DNA of 64,000 nucleotides from Ruegeria halocynthiae (GTDB lineage Bacteria; Pseudomonadota; Alphaproteobacteria; Rhodobacterales; Rhodobacteraceae). A model generated the notes under the pieces. That model saw only the letters and a program-made list of their open reading frames with translations. It made no database searches and was not told the DNA's origin. Location: contig NZ_JQEZ01000004.1 of NCBI RefSeq assembly GCF_000743705.1, positions 62,001 to 126,000 on the forward strand, in the 5' to 3' direction. Below, in pieces: positions 17,323 to 26,174 of this stretch (the first letter of the stretch is position 1; every line of letters starts with the position of its first letter). The translations under genes were made by a program, and so were the position numbers.

Positions 17323-19155
17323 TTATTCCGCTGCTTCGGCCTGAATGAACCCGCCGGACTGACGATGCCAGAACCGCGCATAAAGCCCGGCCTGCTCTAG
17401 CAGCGCGTCATGGGTGCCGGATTCAACCACCCGCCCCTGATCCAACACGATGATCCGATCCATCTCGCTTAGCGTCGATAAGCGATGCGCAATCGCCAGC
17501 ACGGTCTTGCCCTGCATGACCCGGTGCAGCGCCGTCTGGATTGAGGCCTCGACCTCGGAATCCAGCGCCGAAGTCGCCTCATCCAAGACCAGAACCGGCG
17601 CGTCCTTTAGGATGGCGCGGGCCAAGGCAATCCTCTGCCGCTGTCCACCGCTGAGCTTCACGCCCCGCTCACCCAGATGCGCGTCATAACCCGTGCGGCC
17701 ATGGGCATCCTGCAGGCTGAGGATAAAGTCATGCGCTTCGGCCTTTTTGGCTGCCGCGATCAGGTCGCCTTTGGACGCATCGGGACGGCCGTACAGTATA
17801 TTTTCGCGCGCGGATCGGTTGAACATCGCGGTTTCCTGCGTGACCATGCCGATCTGCTGGCGCAGGCTGTCCTGCGTCACCTTCGACACATCCTGCCCAT
17901 CAATGCGGATCGCGCCTTTTTCACCGTCATAGAGCCGTAAAAGCAGCGATACGAGGGTGGATTTTCCGGCCCCGGATGCCCCCACGATACCCAACTTTTC
18001 ACCCGGTTTAACGGTAAGCGTCAGGTCGGTAACGCCGCCAATGTCACGCCCATAGGCAAAGCTGACCTTGTCAAAGGTGATCTGACCATCGGTCACGTTC
18101 AGGCTGGTGGCATCGCTTGCATCTTCGACCCGATCCCGCGAGGTCAGCGTCTTCATGCCGTTCTCGATCTCGCCGACATTTGCGTAAAGACCCATCAGTG
18201 TGAAGCTGACCCAGCCGGTCATCTGTGCGATGCGGATCGACACCGCACCCGCCGCCACGATATCGCCCGCCGTGGCAGATCCGACCTGCCACAACCACAA
18301 GGTCGCACCCAACAGCAGAACTGGCAGAACCCCGGCCAGCGTCATCAGAAAGAACCGAAAGCTGGCCGACAGCTTGCCAAATTCCAGCGACTTTTCCCGC
18401 AGATCGACCATCGAATTCCGCGCGGCCTGATCCTCGAATTCGGAATGGGCGAACAGCTTGACTGTCTTGATGTTGGTGATTGTGTCAACCACTTGCCCGG
18501 ACACCATTGCCCGCGCCCCCGCCCGTGCCGCCGAGCGTTTGCGAACACGCGGCAAATACCAGCGGATCAGCAGGAAATATACCACCAACCAAGCCGCAAA
18601 GGGCAGCATGACCAGCGGATGAATAGAGCCTAACAAAAGCAAAGACCCCACAAGGGATGCCATCGCAAAAACGATCGCACTGATTGTCTCGGACACAACC
18701 GAGGTCAGTGCATTCGACGTCTGCATCTGTTTCTGCGCGATACGTCCGGCGAAATCGTCATCGAAGAAGGTAACCGATTGCCCCAGCGTCCAGCGGTTCA
18801 GCTTGGCCAACACCAGCGGCGTGATGTTGGGCATGACGACATAGTTGTTCGATACCGAGGACAGGCCAAACAGTACCGGGCGCAGCAGCATGAAAAAAGC
18901 CACCGCCCCAAAGATCATCCACATATTGCTGGCCGTAAAGAACCCCGCAGGCCCGCTGGATGTTGCAAGATCGACCACCAGCCCCAGAATCCAGGCCGTC
19001 CCGGCCTCTAGCGCGCCAGCCGTGGCCGAAAAGAACGCGGCGACGAACAGCATGGGCCATGCACCCGACAAGCACCACCGAATGAACGCCCCCAGCGTTT
19101 GCGGCGGGGGCGATTCGATGTTCTTGAACGGGTTGATGAGGTCGGCAATCCTCAT
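17323..19155 (-). CDS. ABC exporter half-transporter B (transmembrane domain fused to ATPase)
   Basis: The 610-residue protein has an N-terminal six-helix exporter domain and a C-terminal ATPase with Walker A GASGAGKST near residue 395, the signature LSGGQRQR and Walker B VLVLDEATSALD, whose catalytic glutamate is intact. It starts by an ATGA overlap with the stop of the next exporter gene, so the two are one operon and very likely form a heterodimer of the MsbA/LmrA type. The substrate is unknown. Such roseobacter pairs are often annotated only as multidrug or lipid exporters. Confidence 0.9.
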   Translation of the reverse strand: MRIADLINPFKNIESPPPQTLGAFIRWCLSGAWPMLFVAAFFSATAGALEAGTAWILGLVVDLATSSGPAGFFTASNMWMIFGAVAFFMLLRPVLFGLSSVSNNYVVMPNITPLVLAKLNRWTLGQSVTFFDDDFAGRIAQKQMQTSNALTSVVSETISAIVFAMASLVGSLLLLGSIHPLVMLPFAAWLVVYFLLIRWYLPRVRKRSAARAGARAMVSGQVVDTITNIKTVKLFAHSEFEDQAARNSMVDLREKSLEFGKLSASFRFFLMTLAGVLPVLLLGATLWLWQVGSATAGDIVAAGAVSIRIAQMTGWVSFTLMGLYANVGEIENGMKTLTSRDRVEDASDATSLNVTDGQITFDKVSFAYGRDIGGVTDLTLTVKPGEKLGIVGASGAGKSTLVSLLLRLYDGEKGAIRIDGQDVSKVTQDSLRQQIGMVTQETAMFNRSARENILYGRPDASKGDLIAAAKKAEAHDFILSLQDAHGRTGYDAHLGERGVKLSGGQRQRIALARAILKDAPVLVLDEATSALDSEVEASIQTALHRVMQGKTVLAIAHRLSTLSEMDRIIVLDQGRVVESGTHDALLEQAGLYARFWHRQSGGFIQAEAAE

Positions 19156-20990
19156 TCTGCGGCCTCCGGGTTCAGGAAACCCCCAGATTGCCGCGCCCAG
19201 AACTGGGCGTAAACCCCGCCCAGGGCCAACAGCTCGGAATGGCCGCCCTGCTCAACGATCCGGCCGCCATCCATGACAAGAATACGGTCCATCTGCGCAA
19301 TGGTGCTTAGGCGGTGGGCAATGGCGATCACCGTCTTACCCTGCATCATACCGTAGAGGGTGTCCTGAATTGACGCTTCAACCTCGGAATCCAGGGCAGA
19401 TGTTGCCTCATCCAACAACAGGATTGGCGCGTCCTTCAGGATCACCCGCGCCAGGGTCACCCGCTGCCGCTGACCACCGCTGAGCTTTACGCCGCGCTCG
19501 CCCACTTGTGCATCATATCCCGTCCGCCCCTGCGGATCTTGCAGGTCAAGGATGAAGTCATGCGCCTCGGCTTGTTTGGCGGCGGCAGTCATCTGTTCTT
19601 CGGTGGCGTCTGGTCGGCCATACAGGATGTTGTCACGCACCGAACGGTGCAGCAACGCACTGTCCTGCTGCACCATACCGATATGACTGCGCAGGCTGTC
19701 TTGCGTGACCTTTGCAATGTTCTGATCATCAATCAGGATTGCCCCGTTTTCGACGTCGTAGAACCGCAAAAGCAGCTTGACCAAGGTTGATTTCCCGGCA
19801 CCCGATCGCCCGATCAAACCAATCTTTTCACCCGGATGGATGGTCAGGTTGACGTGATCCAGACCGCCGGTCTTGCGTCCATAATGATGCGACAGGTCGC
19901 GGATTTCGATCTGACCGCTGGTCAGCTGCAACGGCTTGGCATCCGGTGCGTCCAGCAGGTCGATCGGTTGGGCAATGGTCTGCATCCCCTCCGCCACCAC
20001 ACCAAGCTGGCGAAAGAAACTGGTCAGCGCCCACATGATCCAACCGGTCATCGCGTTCAGCCGCAGGGTCAGGGCAGTGGCCGCCGCCACGACGCCCACG
20101 GACGCGCTGCCTTGCATCCACAGCGCAATGGCCCAACCGACAACGCCAATGATCAGGACCCCGTTCAAGGTGACCAGAACCACATCCATGACGGTGAAAA
20201 TCCGCATCTCGGCCTGAAACGTCCGGCGCGTTTCCTTGATGGCTTCGCGGGCGTAATCCAGTTCCTGGGTGTCATGGGCAAACATCTTGACCGAGTGGAT
20301 GTTGGTATAGCTGTCGACCACCCGCCCCGTCACGGTCGAACGCGCATCAGAGGCCGCCTGCGACGCAGGGCCCACGCGTTTCACCGTCCAATGAACCAGA
20401 AAGCCATAGAACACAAACCAGATCAGCAGGGGCAACAGCAATCGCGCATCGGCCGCAATCAGCAAGATCGCGGCCCCGATCAGATAGGCCAGCGAAAACG
20501 AAATCGCGTCAAAGACCTGAAACACCACCTCGCCCGCAGCGGGCGGGGTTTGCATGATCCGGTTGGCGATACGTCCGGCAAAGTCATTTTCGAACCAGCC
20601 AACTGACTGGCGCAACACATGTTTATGCGCTCGCCATCGGATCAGCGTGCCAAAGTTCGGCAAAATGGTGTTGTTCAGCAGCAACACGTCAAACACATGC
20701 AGCAACGGGCGCAAAAACAGAATAAACGCGGCCACCAGCAACAGTTCGGTTCCGTGGGTCTGCCAGACCTCGGTAGGCGATCCGCCCAGCAGGTCGACGA
20801 CACGACCCATGTAGTAGATCAGGCCAACCTCGACCGCGGCAACAATGACGGACAAAAGCCCGGCCCAGACAAACACCCGAAAGAACGGCCTGGAATAATC
20901 CAGCATGAAGGGCCACAGCCGCGTGGGCGGTGCGTCGGCTTCTTTATAGGCGACAAAAGGATCTACGAGGTTTTCGAAATAGCGAAACAT
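19152..20990 (-). CDS. ABC exporter half-transporter A (transmembrane domain fused to ATPase)
   Basis: This 612-residue partner of the downstream gene shares its length and layout: six predicted transmembrane helices, Walker A GRSGAGKST near residue 397, LSGGQRQRVTLA, and Walker B ILLLDEATSALDSE. Both subunits keep the Walker B glutamate, so neither ATP site looks degenerate. The N-terminus MFRYFENLVDPFVAYKEADA resembles that of the partner (MRIADLINPFKNIES). It is the first gene of the pair; the 156 bases between it and the cca gene hold no clear signal beyond a likely promoter region. Confidence 0.9.
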   Translation of the reverse strand: MFRYFENLVDPFVAYKEADAPPTRLWPFMLDYSRPFFRVFVWAGLLSVIVAAVEVGLIYYMGRVVDLLGGSPTEVWQTHGTELLLVAAFILFLRPLLHVFDVLLLNNTILPNFGTLIRWRAHKHVLRQSVGWFENDFAGRIANRIMQTPPAAGEVVFQVFDAISFSLAYLIGAAILLIAADARLLLPLLIWFVFYGFLVHWTVKRVGPASQAASDARSTVTGRVVDSYTNIHSVKMFAHDTQELDYAREAIKETRRTFQAEMRIFTVMDVVLVTLNGVLIIGVVGWAIALWMQGSASVGVVAAATALTLRLNAMTGWIMWALTSFFRQLGVVAEGMQTIAQPIDLLDAPDAKPLQLTSGQIEIRDLSHHYGRKTGGLDHVNLTIHPGEKIGLIGRSGAGKSTLVKLLLRFYDVENGAILIDDQNIAKVTQDSLRSHIGMVQQDSALLHRSVRDNILYGRPDATEEQMTAAAKQAEAHDFILDLQDPQGRTGYDAQVGERGVKLSGGQRQRVTLARVILKDAPILLLDEATSALDSEVEASIQDTLYGMMQGKTVIAIAHRLSTIAQMDRILVMDGGRIVEQGGHSELLALGGVYAQFWARQSGGFLNPEAAE

Positions 20991-21146
20991 GGAGAGTGCT
21001 CCGATTGAGCAGAAAATTGGAAAATACGAAGAAAGATGGCGTCAGAACACCACCCCAACGGGTCAAGCGTTCCGCGCGTTAGCTGAACCAGATCCCGTAA
21101 TACATTCGCATTCCTCCATCCATGTGACAGGCGCAAGTAAGCATAA

Positions 21147-22337
21147 TCAAATTGACTTGTCATCCCCTTTTGAGACTTCGATCGAGTTGCTTAGCAGATC
21201 TTGGCGGTTCAAAGTGAAGCCGGATGCGATCCAGCGCGCCTCAAGCTCGGCCAGTTTCTTGCCCAGCGCAGGGCCAGTAAACTCGGGGATCAAATCCGTC
21301 GCCCTGATCGGAAAATCAGCGGCGGCCCCATCGCGCAACGCCTGTTGCATGTCCTGTGACCAGGGCTGTTCAAAAAAGGCACAGCGCAACAACGCTTCGT
21401 GCTGCCCATCCTCTTCGCCATAGCGAAAGCCCAATTCGGCAATCGTGGCCGTGCCGGATGCTTCCTCGCGCATTCGCGTCAGGCGCTGCAACTGCGCCCG
21501 GCTGAGGCGCAGGGTCTTGGCCATCGCGGGTGTTGCAATCGCTGCCAGACGGCGGATCGGATCAGGATCGGCCCCGGCCTGCTGCTCCAACGCGACCAGC
21601 GGCGCCAGCGACCGGTCATCGGCCCCCGGCAACACCTGCGCCAGCACACCAGCCTGACGCATCGCCGCAACAGATGGCGCAGGATCAGGTGCACCAAGCA
21701 GTTTCAGCACCTCGGCCCCGACCCTTTCCCGCGACAGGCCCGCCAGACCGTCCAGATTACCCGCAATCGCCGCCAGCGCATCCGGGTCAAACCCCGCATC
21801 AGGGTTGCCATACCAGGCGTGAAACCGGAAATAGCGTAGCGAGCGCAGGTAATCCTCACGAATGCGATTCTGGGCGGTGCCAATGAAACGCACACGCCGC
21901 GCCCGCAGGTCCGGCAATCCGTTCAGCGGGTCCAGAAGGCCACCATCAGGACGCGCATAGATCGCGTTCATGGTAAAGTCGCGGCGCGCAGCATCCTCTT
22001 CCACCCGGTTGGAAAAGGCCACAACAGCCCGACGACCATCGGTTTCCACATCACGGCGAAAGGTGGTGATTTCATGCGGGATGCCACCACTGACCACGGT
22101 AACGGTGCCGTGGTCAATCCCGGTTGGGATGGCCTTCAGCCCGGCCGCCTGCGCCAGCTCCATCACCCGCTCTGGCAAGGCGTCGGTGGCGATATCAATA
22201 TCCGATACCGGCGCGCCCAACAGCGCGTTGCGCACGCAGCCGCCCACGAACAGGGCCTGCGCGCCCGCCGATGTCAGGGCCGCGCAGACCTTTTGTGTCG
22301 CCGGATCAGAAACCCAGGCCTCGGTTACTTGCGTCAT
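21147..22337 (-). CDS. cca: CCA tRNA nucleotidyltransferase (class II)
   Basis: The enzyme adds or repairs the 3'-CCA of tRNAs. The 396-residue length suits the alphaproteobacterial form. The head domain has LFVGGCVRNALLG, the catalytic DIDIATDA carboxylates, and RRDFTMNAIY, which reads the nucleotide. The C-terminal part (RSLRYFRFHAWYG onward) is the neck and tRNA-binding body. It overlaps the upstream NUDIX gene by ATGA. Poly(A) polymerase (PcnB) belongs to the same family, but the NMAIY-type pattern and length favour CCA addition. Confidence 0.9.
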   Translation of the reverse strand: MTQVTEAWVSDPATQKVCAALTSAGAQALFVGGCVRNALLGAPVSDIDIATDALPERVMELAQAAGLKAIPTGIDHGTVTVVSGGIPHEITTFRRDVETDGRRAVVAFSNRVEEDAARRDFTMNAIYARPDGGLLDPLNGLPDLRARRVRFIGTAQNRIREDYLRSLRYFRFHAWYGNPDAGFDPDALAAIAGNLDGLAGLSRERVGAEVLKLLGAPDPAPSVAAMRQAGVLAQVLPGADDRSLAPLVALEQQAGADPDPIRRLAAIATPAMAKTLRLSRAQLQRLTRMREEASGTATIAELGFRYGEEDGQHEALLRCAFFEQPWSQDMQQALRDGAAADFPIRATDLIPEFTGPALGKKLAELEARWIASGFTLNRQDLLSNSIEVSKGDDKSI

Positions 22338-22939
22338 TCACTCACCCGTGCGGACAATCCCCGCAACATTCGGGCCGTCGCCCCCCAAATGTAATAGGGG
22401 CCATAAGGCACCGTGAAATAATATCGTTTCTGACCACGCCAACGGCGCGATTCAACGACATAATTCGCGGGGTCCAGCACATGTGCAAGCGGAACCGAAA
22501 ACACCTCATCCACTTCGCCGGGCTCAGAGGTGATCCGAAACGGTGCGCGCAAGATCGCCACCACCGGCGTCACGGTGAACGAGGTCACCGTTTCATGGGC
22601 GGGCAGATGCCCAAGGATTTCGGGCATCTCCGGGGGCAATCCGATCTCTTCCTGCGCCTCACGCAGGGCAGTGGCGGTAACATCCACGTCCCCTTCATCC
22701 TGCTTGCCGCCGGGAAAGGCGATCTGGCCGGGGTGGTGTTTCAGGGCCGAGGATCGTTTTGTCAGGATCAGGCGCGGTGTGTCGCCAAACACCGTGATCG
22801 GAACCAACACGCCAGCGGGACGCAGTTTGCGCCCTTCGGGCAGAACGGCTTCGGGATTCAAATCGAAATCGCTGGACCCGTTGCCGGGGCGACACAAGGC
22901 CGCCCGCAAGCTTTCTGTCGGATCAAGCTCCGTCAGCAT
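22334..22939 (-). CDS. NUDIX CoA pyrophosphatase (NudL-like)
   Basis: The 201-residue protein has the NUDIX box split as GGKQDEGDVDVTATALREAQ then EEIGL (consensus Gx5Ex7REUxEExGU). PGQIAFPGGKQD just before it matches the CoA-diphosphatase subgroup, which cleaves CoA to 3',5'-ADP and phosphopantetheine. I start at the ATG at 22939, which overlaps the end of hslO by 17 bases; longer in-frame starts lie entirely inside hslO and would add unconserved residues. It is in a cca-nudL-hslO run, all minus strand. Confidence 0.85.
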   Translation of the reverse strand: MLTELDPTESLRAALCRPGNGSSDFDLNPEAVLPEGRKLRPAGVLVPITVFGDTPRLILTKRSSALKHHPGQIAFPGGKQDEGDVDVTATALREAQEEIGLPPEMPEILGHLPAHETVTSFTVTPVVAILRAPFRITSEPGEVDEVFSVPLAHVLDPANYVVESRRWRGQKRYYFTVPYGPYYIWGATARMLRGLSARVSE

Positions 22940-23900
22940 CGAAACCGACTGTTCCGGGATCCAACACGTAATGCGCGCCGCAGAACTGGCAATCCGCCGT
23001 GACATCACCCTCGGGTGTAGTCATCTTTTCGATATCCTTGGCCGAATAGATCGACAGGCTTTGGCGCACGCGATCTTCGGAACAGGTGCAGCCGAATTGC
23101 ACGGGTTGCGCGTCATAAACCCGCGGCTGTTCCTCATGAAACAGCCGGATCAGCAGGTCAGTCGGGGCAATCGACGGGCCGATCAGTTCCAAATCGTCGA
23201 CCGTGTCCAGCAGGATATTGACGCGGCCCCAGTTCTCACCTTCTTCGCCGTCAACCAGATCATTGGCGCTCAGAATCTCGCCCTCACCTTCGCCGCTGGC
23301 CACAAAGGGCGAGGCTTTGGGCATGTGCTGCAACATGATCCCGCCCGCACGCCAGTGTTCCTCGACGCTCGGTTCGATCGATTTGCCAAAGCTCAGCGAG
23401 AACCGGGTCGGCAGCTGTTCGGACTGCGCGAAATAAGCCTCGGCGCAGGCGCTCAGCGATCCGCCGGAAAGGGGGGTGATCCCCTGATAGGGCTGCGTGC
23501 CCTCACCCTGATCAATCATGATGGCGAAATATCCCTCGCCCACCTGATCGAACGGCGCACCATCGGTCAGGCGATCCCGGTCGTAACTGGCATAGGCCCG
23601 GATGCGGGCCGGTTCGCCTTCTTTCGTTGGGGCGAAATAATCGGTCGCGATCATCCGCACAGCGCCCTTGGACTGAACCTGCAACGACAGCTTCCAGCGC
23701 AGCGCGACGGTCTGGCCGATCAACGCGGTCAGCAGGGCCATTTCGGCCACCAGAGCCTCGACTTTTTCGGGATAGTCGTGCTGTTTCAGGATGCCGTCCA
23801 GCACACCGTCCAGACGGGCCACGCGGCCGCGCATATCCGATACATCAAGTTGAAAGGGTAGGACGGTGTCGTCCCACGCGATTTTCGTTCCAAGAGACAT
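22923..23900 (-). CDS. hslO: Redox-regulated holdase chaperone Hsp33
   Basis: Hsp33 is a zinc-bound dormant chaperone that unfolds and binds aggregating proteins when its cysteines are oxidised (peroxide or bleach stress) in heat-stressed cells. At 325 residues it is slightly longer than E. coli Hsp33. The C-terminal redox switch is intact: CTC in QFGCTCSEDRV and CQFC in ADCQFCGAHYVL, the CxC...CxxC zinc set. The start ATG is at 23900. It is divergent from a NUDIX gene by 76 bases. Confidence 0.95.
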   Translation of the reverse strand: MSLGTKIAWDDTVLPFQLDVSDMRGRVARLDGVLDGILKQHDYPEKVEALVAEMALLTALIGQTVALRWKLSLQVQSKGAVRMIATDYFAPTKEGEPARIRAYASYDRDRLTDGAPFDQVGEGYFAIMIDQGEGTQPYQGITPLSGGSLSACAEAYFAQSEQLPTRFSLSFGKSIEPSVEEHWRAGGIMLQHMPKASPFVASGEGEGEILSANDLVDGEEGENWGRVNILLDTVDDLELIGPSIAPTDLLIRLFHEEQPRVYDAQPVQFGCTCSEDRVRQSLSIYSAKDIEKMTTPEGDVTADCQFCGAHYVLDPGTVGFDADGA

Positions 23901-23976
23901 GGGGTTTCCTTACACGCCACAGGTTGGCATACCGCCAGCATATAGGTCGAACAATTTGGGTTGTAAGGGGCCATAC

Positions 23977-24420
23977 ATGATCAGACGGTTCGGTGAAACC
24001 CCCGAGGCCGGGCGGAAATACACACGACGCGTCGGCGTTTATGCACTGCTGCCCCGTGGCAGGCATCTGTTGCTGACCTGTCAGACAGAACCCGGACCCG
24101 ATCTGCAACTGCCCGGCGGCGGAATTGATCCGGGCGAATCACCCACCTGCGCCCTGCACCGCGAAGTGTTCGAGGAAACCGGCTGGCTTGTGGCAACCCC
24201 GCGCCGGGTCGGTGCGTTTCGGCGGTTCACCTATATGCCCGAATACGACCTATGGGCCGAGAAAGTATGCCTGATCTACCGCGCGCGCCCTGTGCGCCGC
24301 ATCGGCCCGCCCTCGGAACCGTTTCACGAGGCCTTGTGGATGGACAGCGCAGACGCCGTGCAAATGTTGGGCAATGACGGGGATCGCCACTTTGCCAACC
24401 AGCATCTGCAAGGGCTTTAG
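23977..24420 (+). CDS. NUDIX hydrolase, small
   Basis: The 147-residue protein has a complete NUDIX box, GGGIDPGESPTCALHREV followed by FEETGW (G x5 E x7 REUxEExGU), so it hydrolyses a nucleoside diphosphate linked to another group. The substrate cannot be told from this sequence. The ATG at 23977 has AAGGGG 8 bases upstream; an in-frame start 37 codons earlier would run into the hslO gene and is not conserved. It is divergent from hslO and ends with 4 bases of overlap with the receiver-phosphatase gene on the other strand. Confidence 0.85.
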   Translation: MIRRFGETPEAGRKYTRRVGVYALLPRGRHLLLTCQTEPGPDLQLPGGGIDPGESPTCALHREVFEETGWLVATPRRVGAFRRFTYMPEYDLWAEKVCLIYRARPVRRIGPPSEPFHEALWMDSADAVQMLGNDGDRHFANQHLQGL

Positions 24421-25703
24421 GGGCCGTTGTATTCAAAAAACACTGCTGAAACGTCGTCATCCATACCGCTGCCCGGCGCCATCGCCTGCGTCAGCCGCCA
24501 GAACATGTCATCCAGAAATTCGGTACCGCAACGCCCGGGCGCGCAGTCAACCGCCATCTGGCGCAGACCGTCTTCTTCCAGCAGGCCGCCACCCGCCAGG
24601 CTGCATTCGGTGAAGCCATCCGAATACAGCAGCAGCCTGTCGCCGGGATTCATATATGTGTCGATCTGCTGAAAGCTGGCCTCGGGCAGTAATCCGATGG
24701 GCAACCCACCCTCACCCAGAAATTCGGTACTGCCGTCGTGGCGCAGCAACAAAGGATGCGGGTGCCCGGCCTGAACCATTTTCAGATGCCCGTTGCGCAG
24801 GTCGATGATGGCGTAGACCATGGTGAAATATTCTTCGATCCCGGTATCCGCCATCAGGCGGGAGTTGAGCGTTTCGGCCACCTGCTCGGGCGGTAATAGC
24901 GCGTAGAACTTATCGAACCGCTTTTCCATCGCCACGTTCTGCTCAAAGTGGTTGCTGGACAGATACCCGCCCAACCGCGCCGTCATCATCGCCGAAGTGA
25001 TGCCATGGCCCGACACATCAATGCTGTAGAACCCCAGCCGGTTGACCCCGGGTGAAAACATCCCCACCAGATCACCGCCAATATGACCGCAGGGTTTAAG
25101 CAACATGCTGACCCGCGATTTGCCAAACTCGCGCGTGAGTTCCGGAACCAGCGATTCCTGAATTTTGCGGGCCTGGATCAAGTCCTTGTCGATGGCGTCA
25201 TGCGCCACACGCAGTTCCTCCAGTGCGGATTCGATCAAGCGGTTCTTTTCAGACAGCTCACGCTGCATATCCAGAATGCGCGCCCCGGCCGAGATACGCG
25301 CGCGCAGCTCATCCGCCTCAAGCGGTTTGATCAGGAAATCGTCGGCCCCCGCATCCAGGCCGCGCGCCACCTCTTGCTTTTCGCTTTTCGAGGTCAGCAG
25401 GATGAAATAGCTGTATTGATCACTGTCCAGCGCCCGGAACGCGCGGCAGAATTCCAGACCACTCATCCCCGGCATGACCCAATCGCTGAGAACAAGATCC
25501 GGCTGATCCGTGGCGCACATCGCAATCGCTGTATCGCCGCTGTCGGCCTCAAGCACCTGAAACCCCCATTTTTTCAGCGACGCCACCAGAATCCGCCGTT
25601 GCAGGCGACTGTCATCCACGACCAGCACCTTTTGGATCGCGCCAAAATCCAGCTCTGCCCTGGCCTCTGCCTGACTGCCCTCTGCCACCTGAACCCTCTG
25701 CAC
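24417..25703 (-). CDS. Response regulator with PP2C/SpoIIE phosphatase output (RsbU/RbaY-like)
   Basis: The 428-residue protein is a receiver domain joined to a PP2C-type (SpoIIE) phosphatase. The receiver has acidic pocket D30-D31, phosphorylation site D74 in LSDWVMPGM, and K126 in FLIKPLE. A helical linker (about 150-190) leads to the phosphatase, with GGDLVGMF near 225 and DVSGHGITSA, then DDDVSAVFFEY at the end. This architecture dephosphorylates anti-anti-sigma (STAS) proteins and so controls a sigma factor by partner switching; RbaY of Rhodobacter capsulatus is one such case, which also affects gene transfer agent production. No STAS or anti-sigma gene is adjacent. It is divergent from an HPt protein. 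Start GTG; another GTG 5 codons later is possible. Confidence 0.85.
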   Translation of the reverse strand: MQRVQVAEGSQAEARAELDFGAIQKVLVVDDSRLQRRILVASLKKWGFQVLEADSGDTAIAMCATDQPDLVLSDWVMPGMSGLEFCRAFRALDSDQYSYFILLTSKSEKQEVARGLDAGADDFLIKPLEADELRARISAGARILDMQRELSEKNRLIESALEELRVAHDAIDKDLIQARKIQESLVPELTREFGKSRVSMLLKPCGHIGGDLVGMFSPGVNRLGFYSIDVSGHGITSAMMTARLGGYLSSNHFEQNVAMEKRFDKFYALLPPEQVAETLNSRLMADTGIEEYFTMVYAIIDLRNGHLKMVQAGHPHPLLLRHDGSTEFLGEGGLPIGLLPEASFQQIDTYMNPGDRLLLYSDGFTECSLAGGGLLEEDGLRQMAVDCAPGRCGTEFLDDMFWRLTQAMAPGSGMDDDVSAVFFEYNGP

Positions 25704-25844
25704 TGCGACCTACTCGGAACGCTGCGACCCTAGCGCGGGCCGGTTTAACATCCCGTGAAGGCGTCTTTATTGCGTTGCTTAACCCGGTCTTTACCGGCCT
25801 TGGGATACCCAAGTCAGGTCGCGATATGTGTGGAGAGGCCGAAC

Positions 25845-26174
25845 ATGATCGACTGGTCCAGGGTCAGACAGCTGCGGGATGAGGTGGGCACCGCCGAATT
25901 CGTTGAGGTGGTACAGATTTTCCTGGACGAGGTGCAGGAAGCCATCGACCGGCTGCACAAGGACACAAACCGCCTTGAGTTCGAGCAGAACATGCATTTC
26001 CTCAAAGGCAGCGCGCTGAGCCTTGGGTTCGACCGGTTCTCTAAACTCTGTCAGGATGGCGAGCGTATCGCCGCCGCAGGCAAGGCGGATGAGGTTGATC
26101 TGATCTCAATCCTGAAGGTCTATGACGAGTCCAAAGCCGTGTTCATCGCGGACAGGGGGGCAAACCTGACCTAG
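25845..26174 (+). CDS. Histidine-containing phosphotransfer (HPt) domain protein
   Basis: The 109-residue protein is a four-helix HPt module. The phosphorylatable histidine is H51 in MHFLKGSALSLGF, the family signature HxxKGxA. It shuttles phosphate between a histidine kinase and a response regulator in the cytosol. It is divergent from the receiver-PP2C gene (141-base gap), so it is a good candidate to be that protein's donor or sink. The ATG at 25845 has GGAGAGG 7 bases upstream. It converges with ilvA by a 4-base overlap. Confidence 0.88.
   Translation: MIDWSRVRQLRDEVGTAEFVEVVQIFLDEVQEAIDRLHKDTNRLEFEQNMHFLKGSALSLGFDRFSKLCQDGERIAAAGKADEVDLISILKVYDESKAVFIADRGANLT

Noticed and set aside
22530..23861. 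A 443-codon open frame opposite hslO and the NUDIX gene
   Set aside because: It crosses two real genes on the minus strand and their intergenic region without any family motif.
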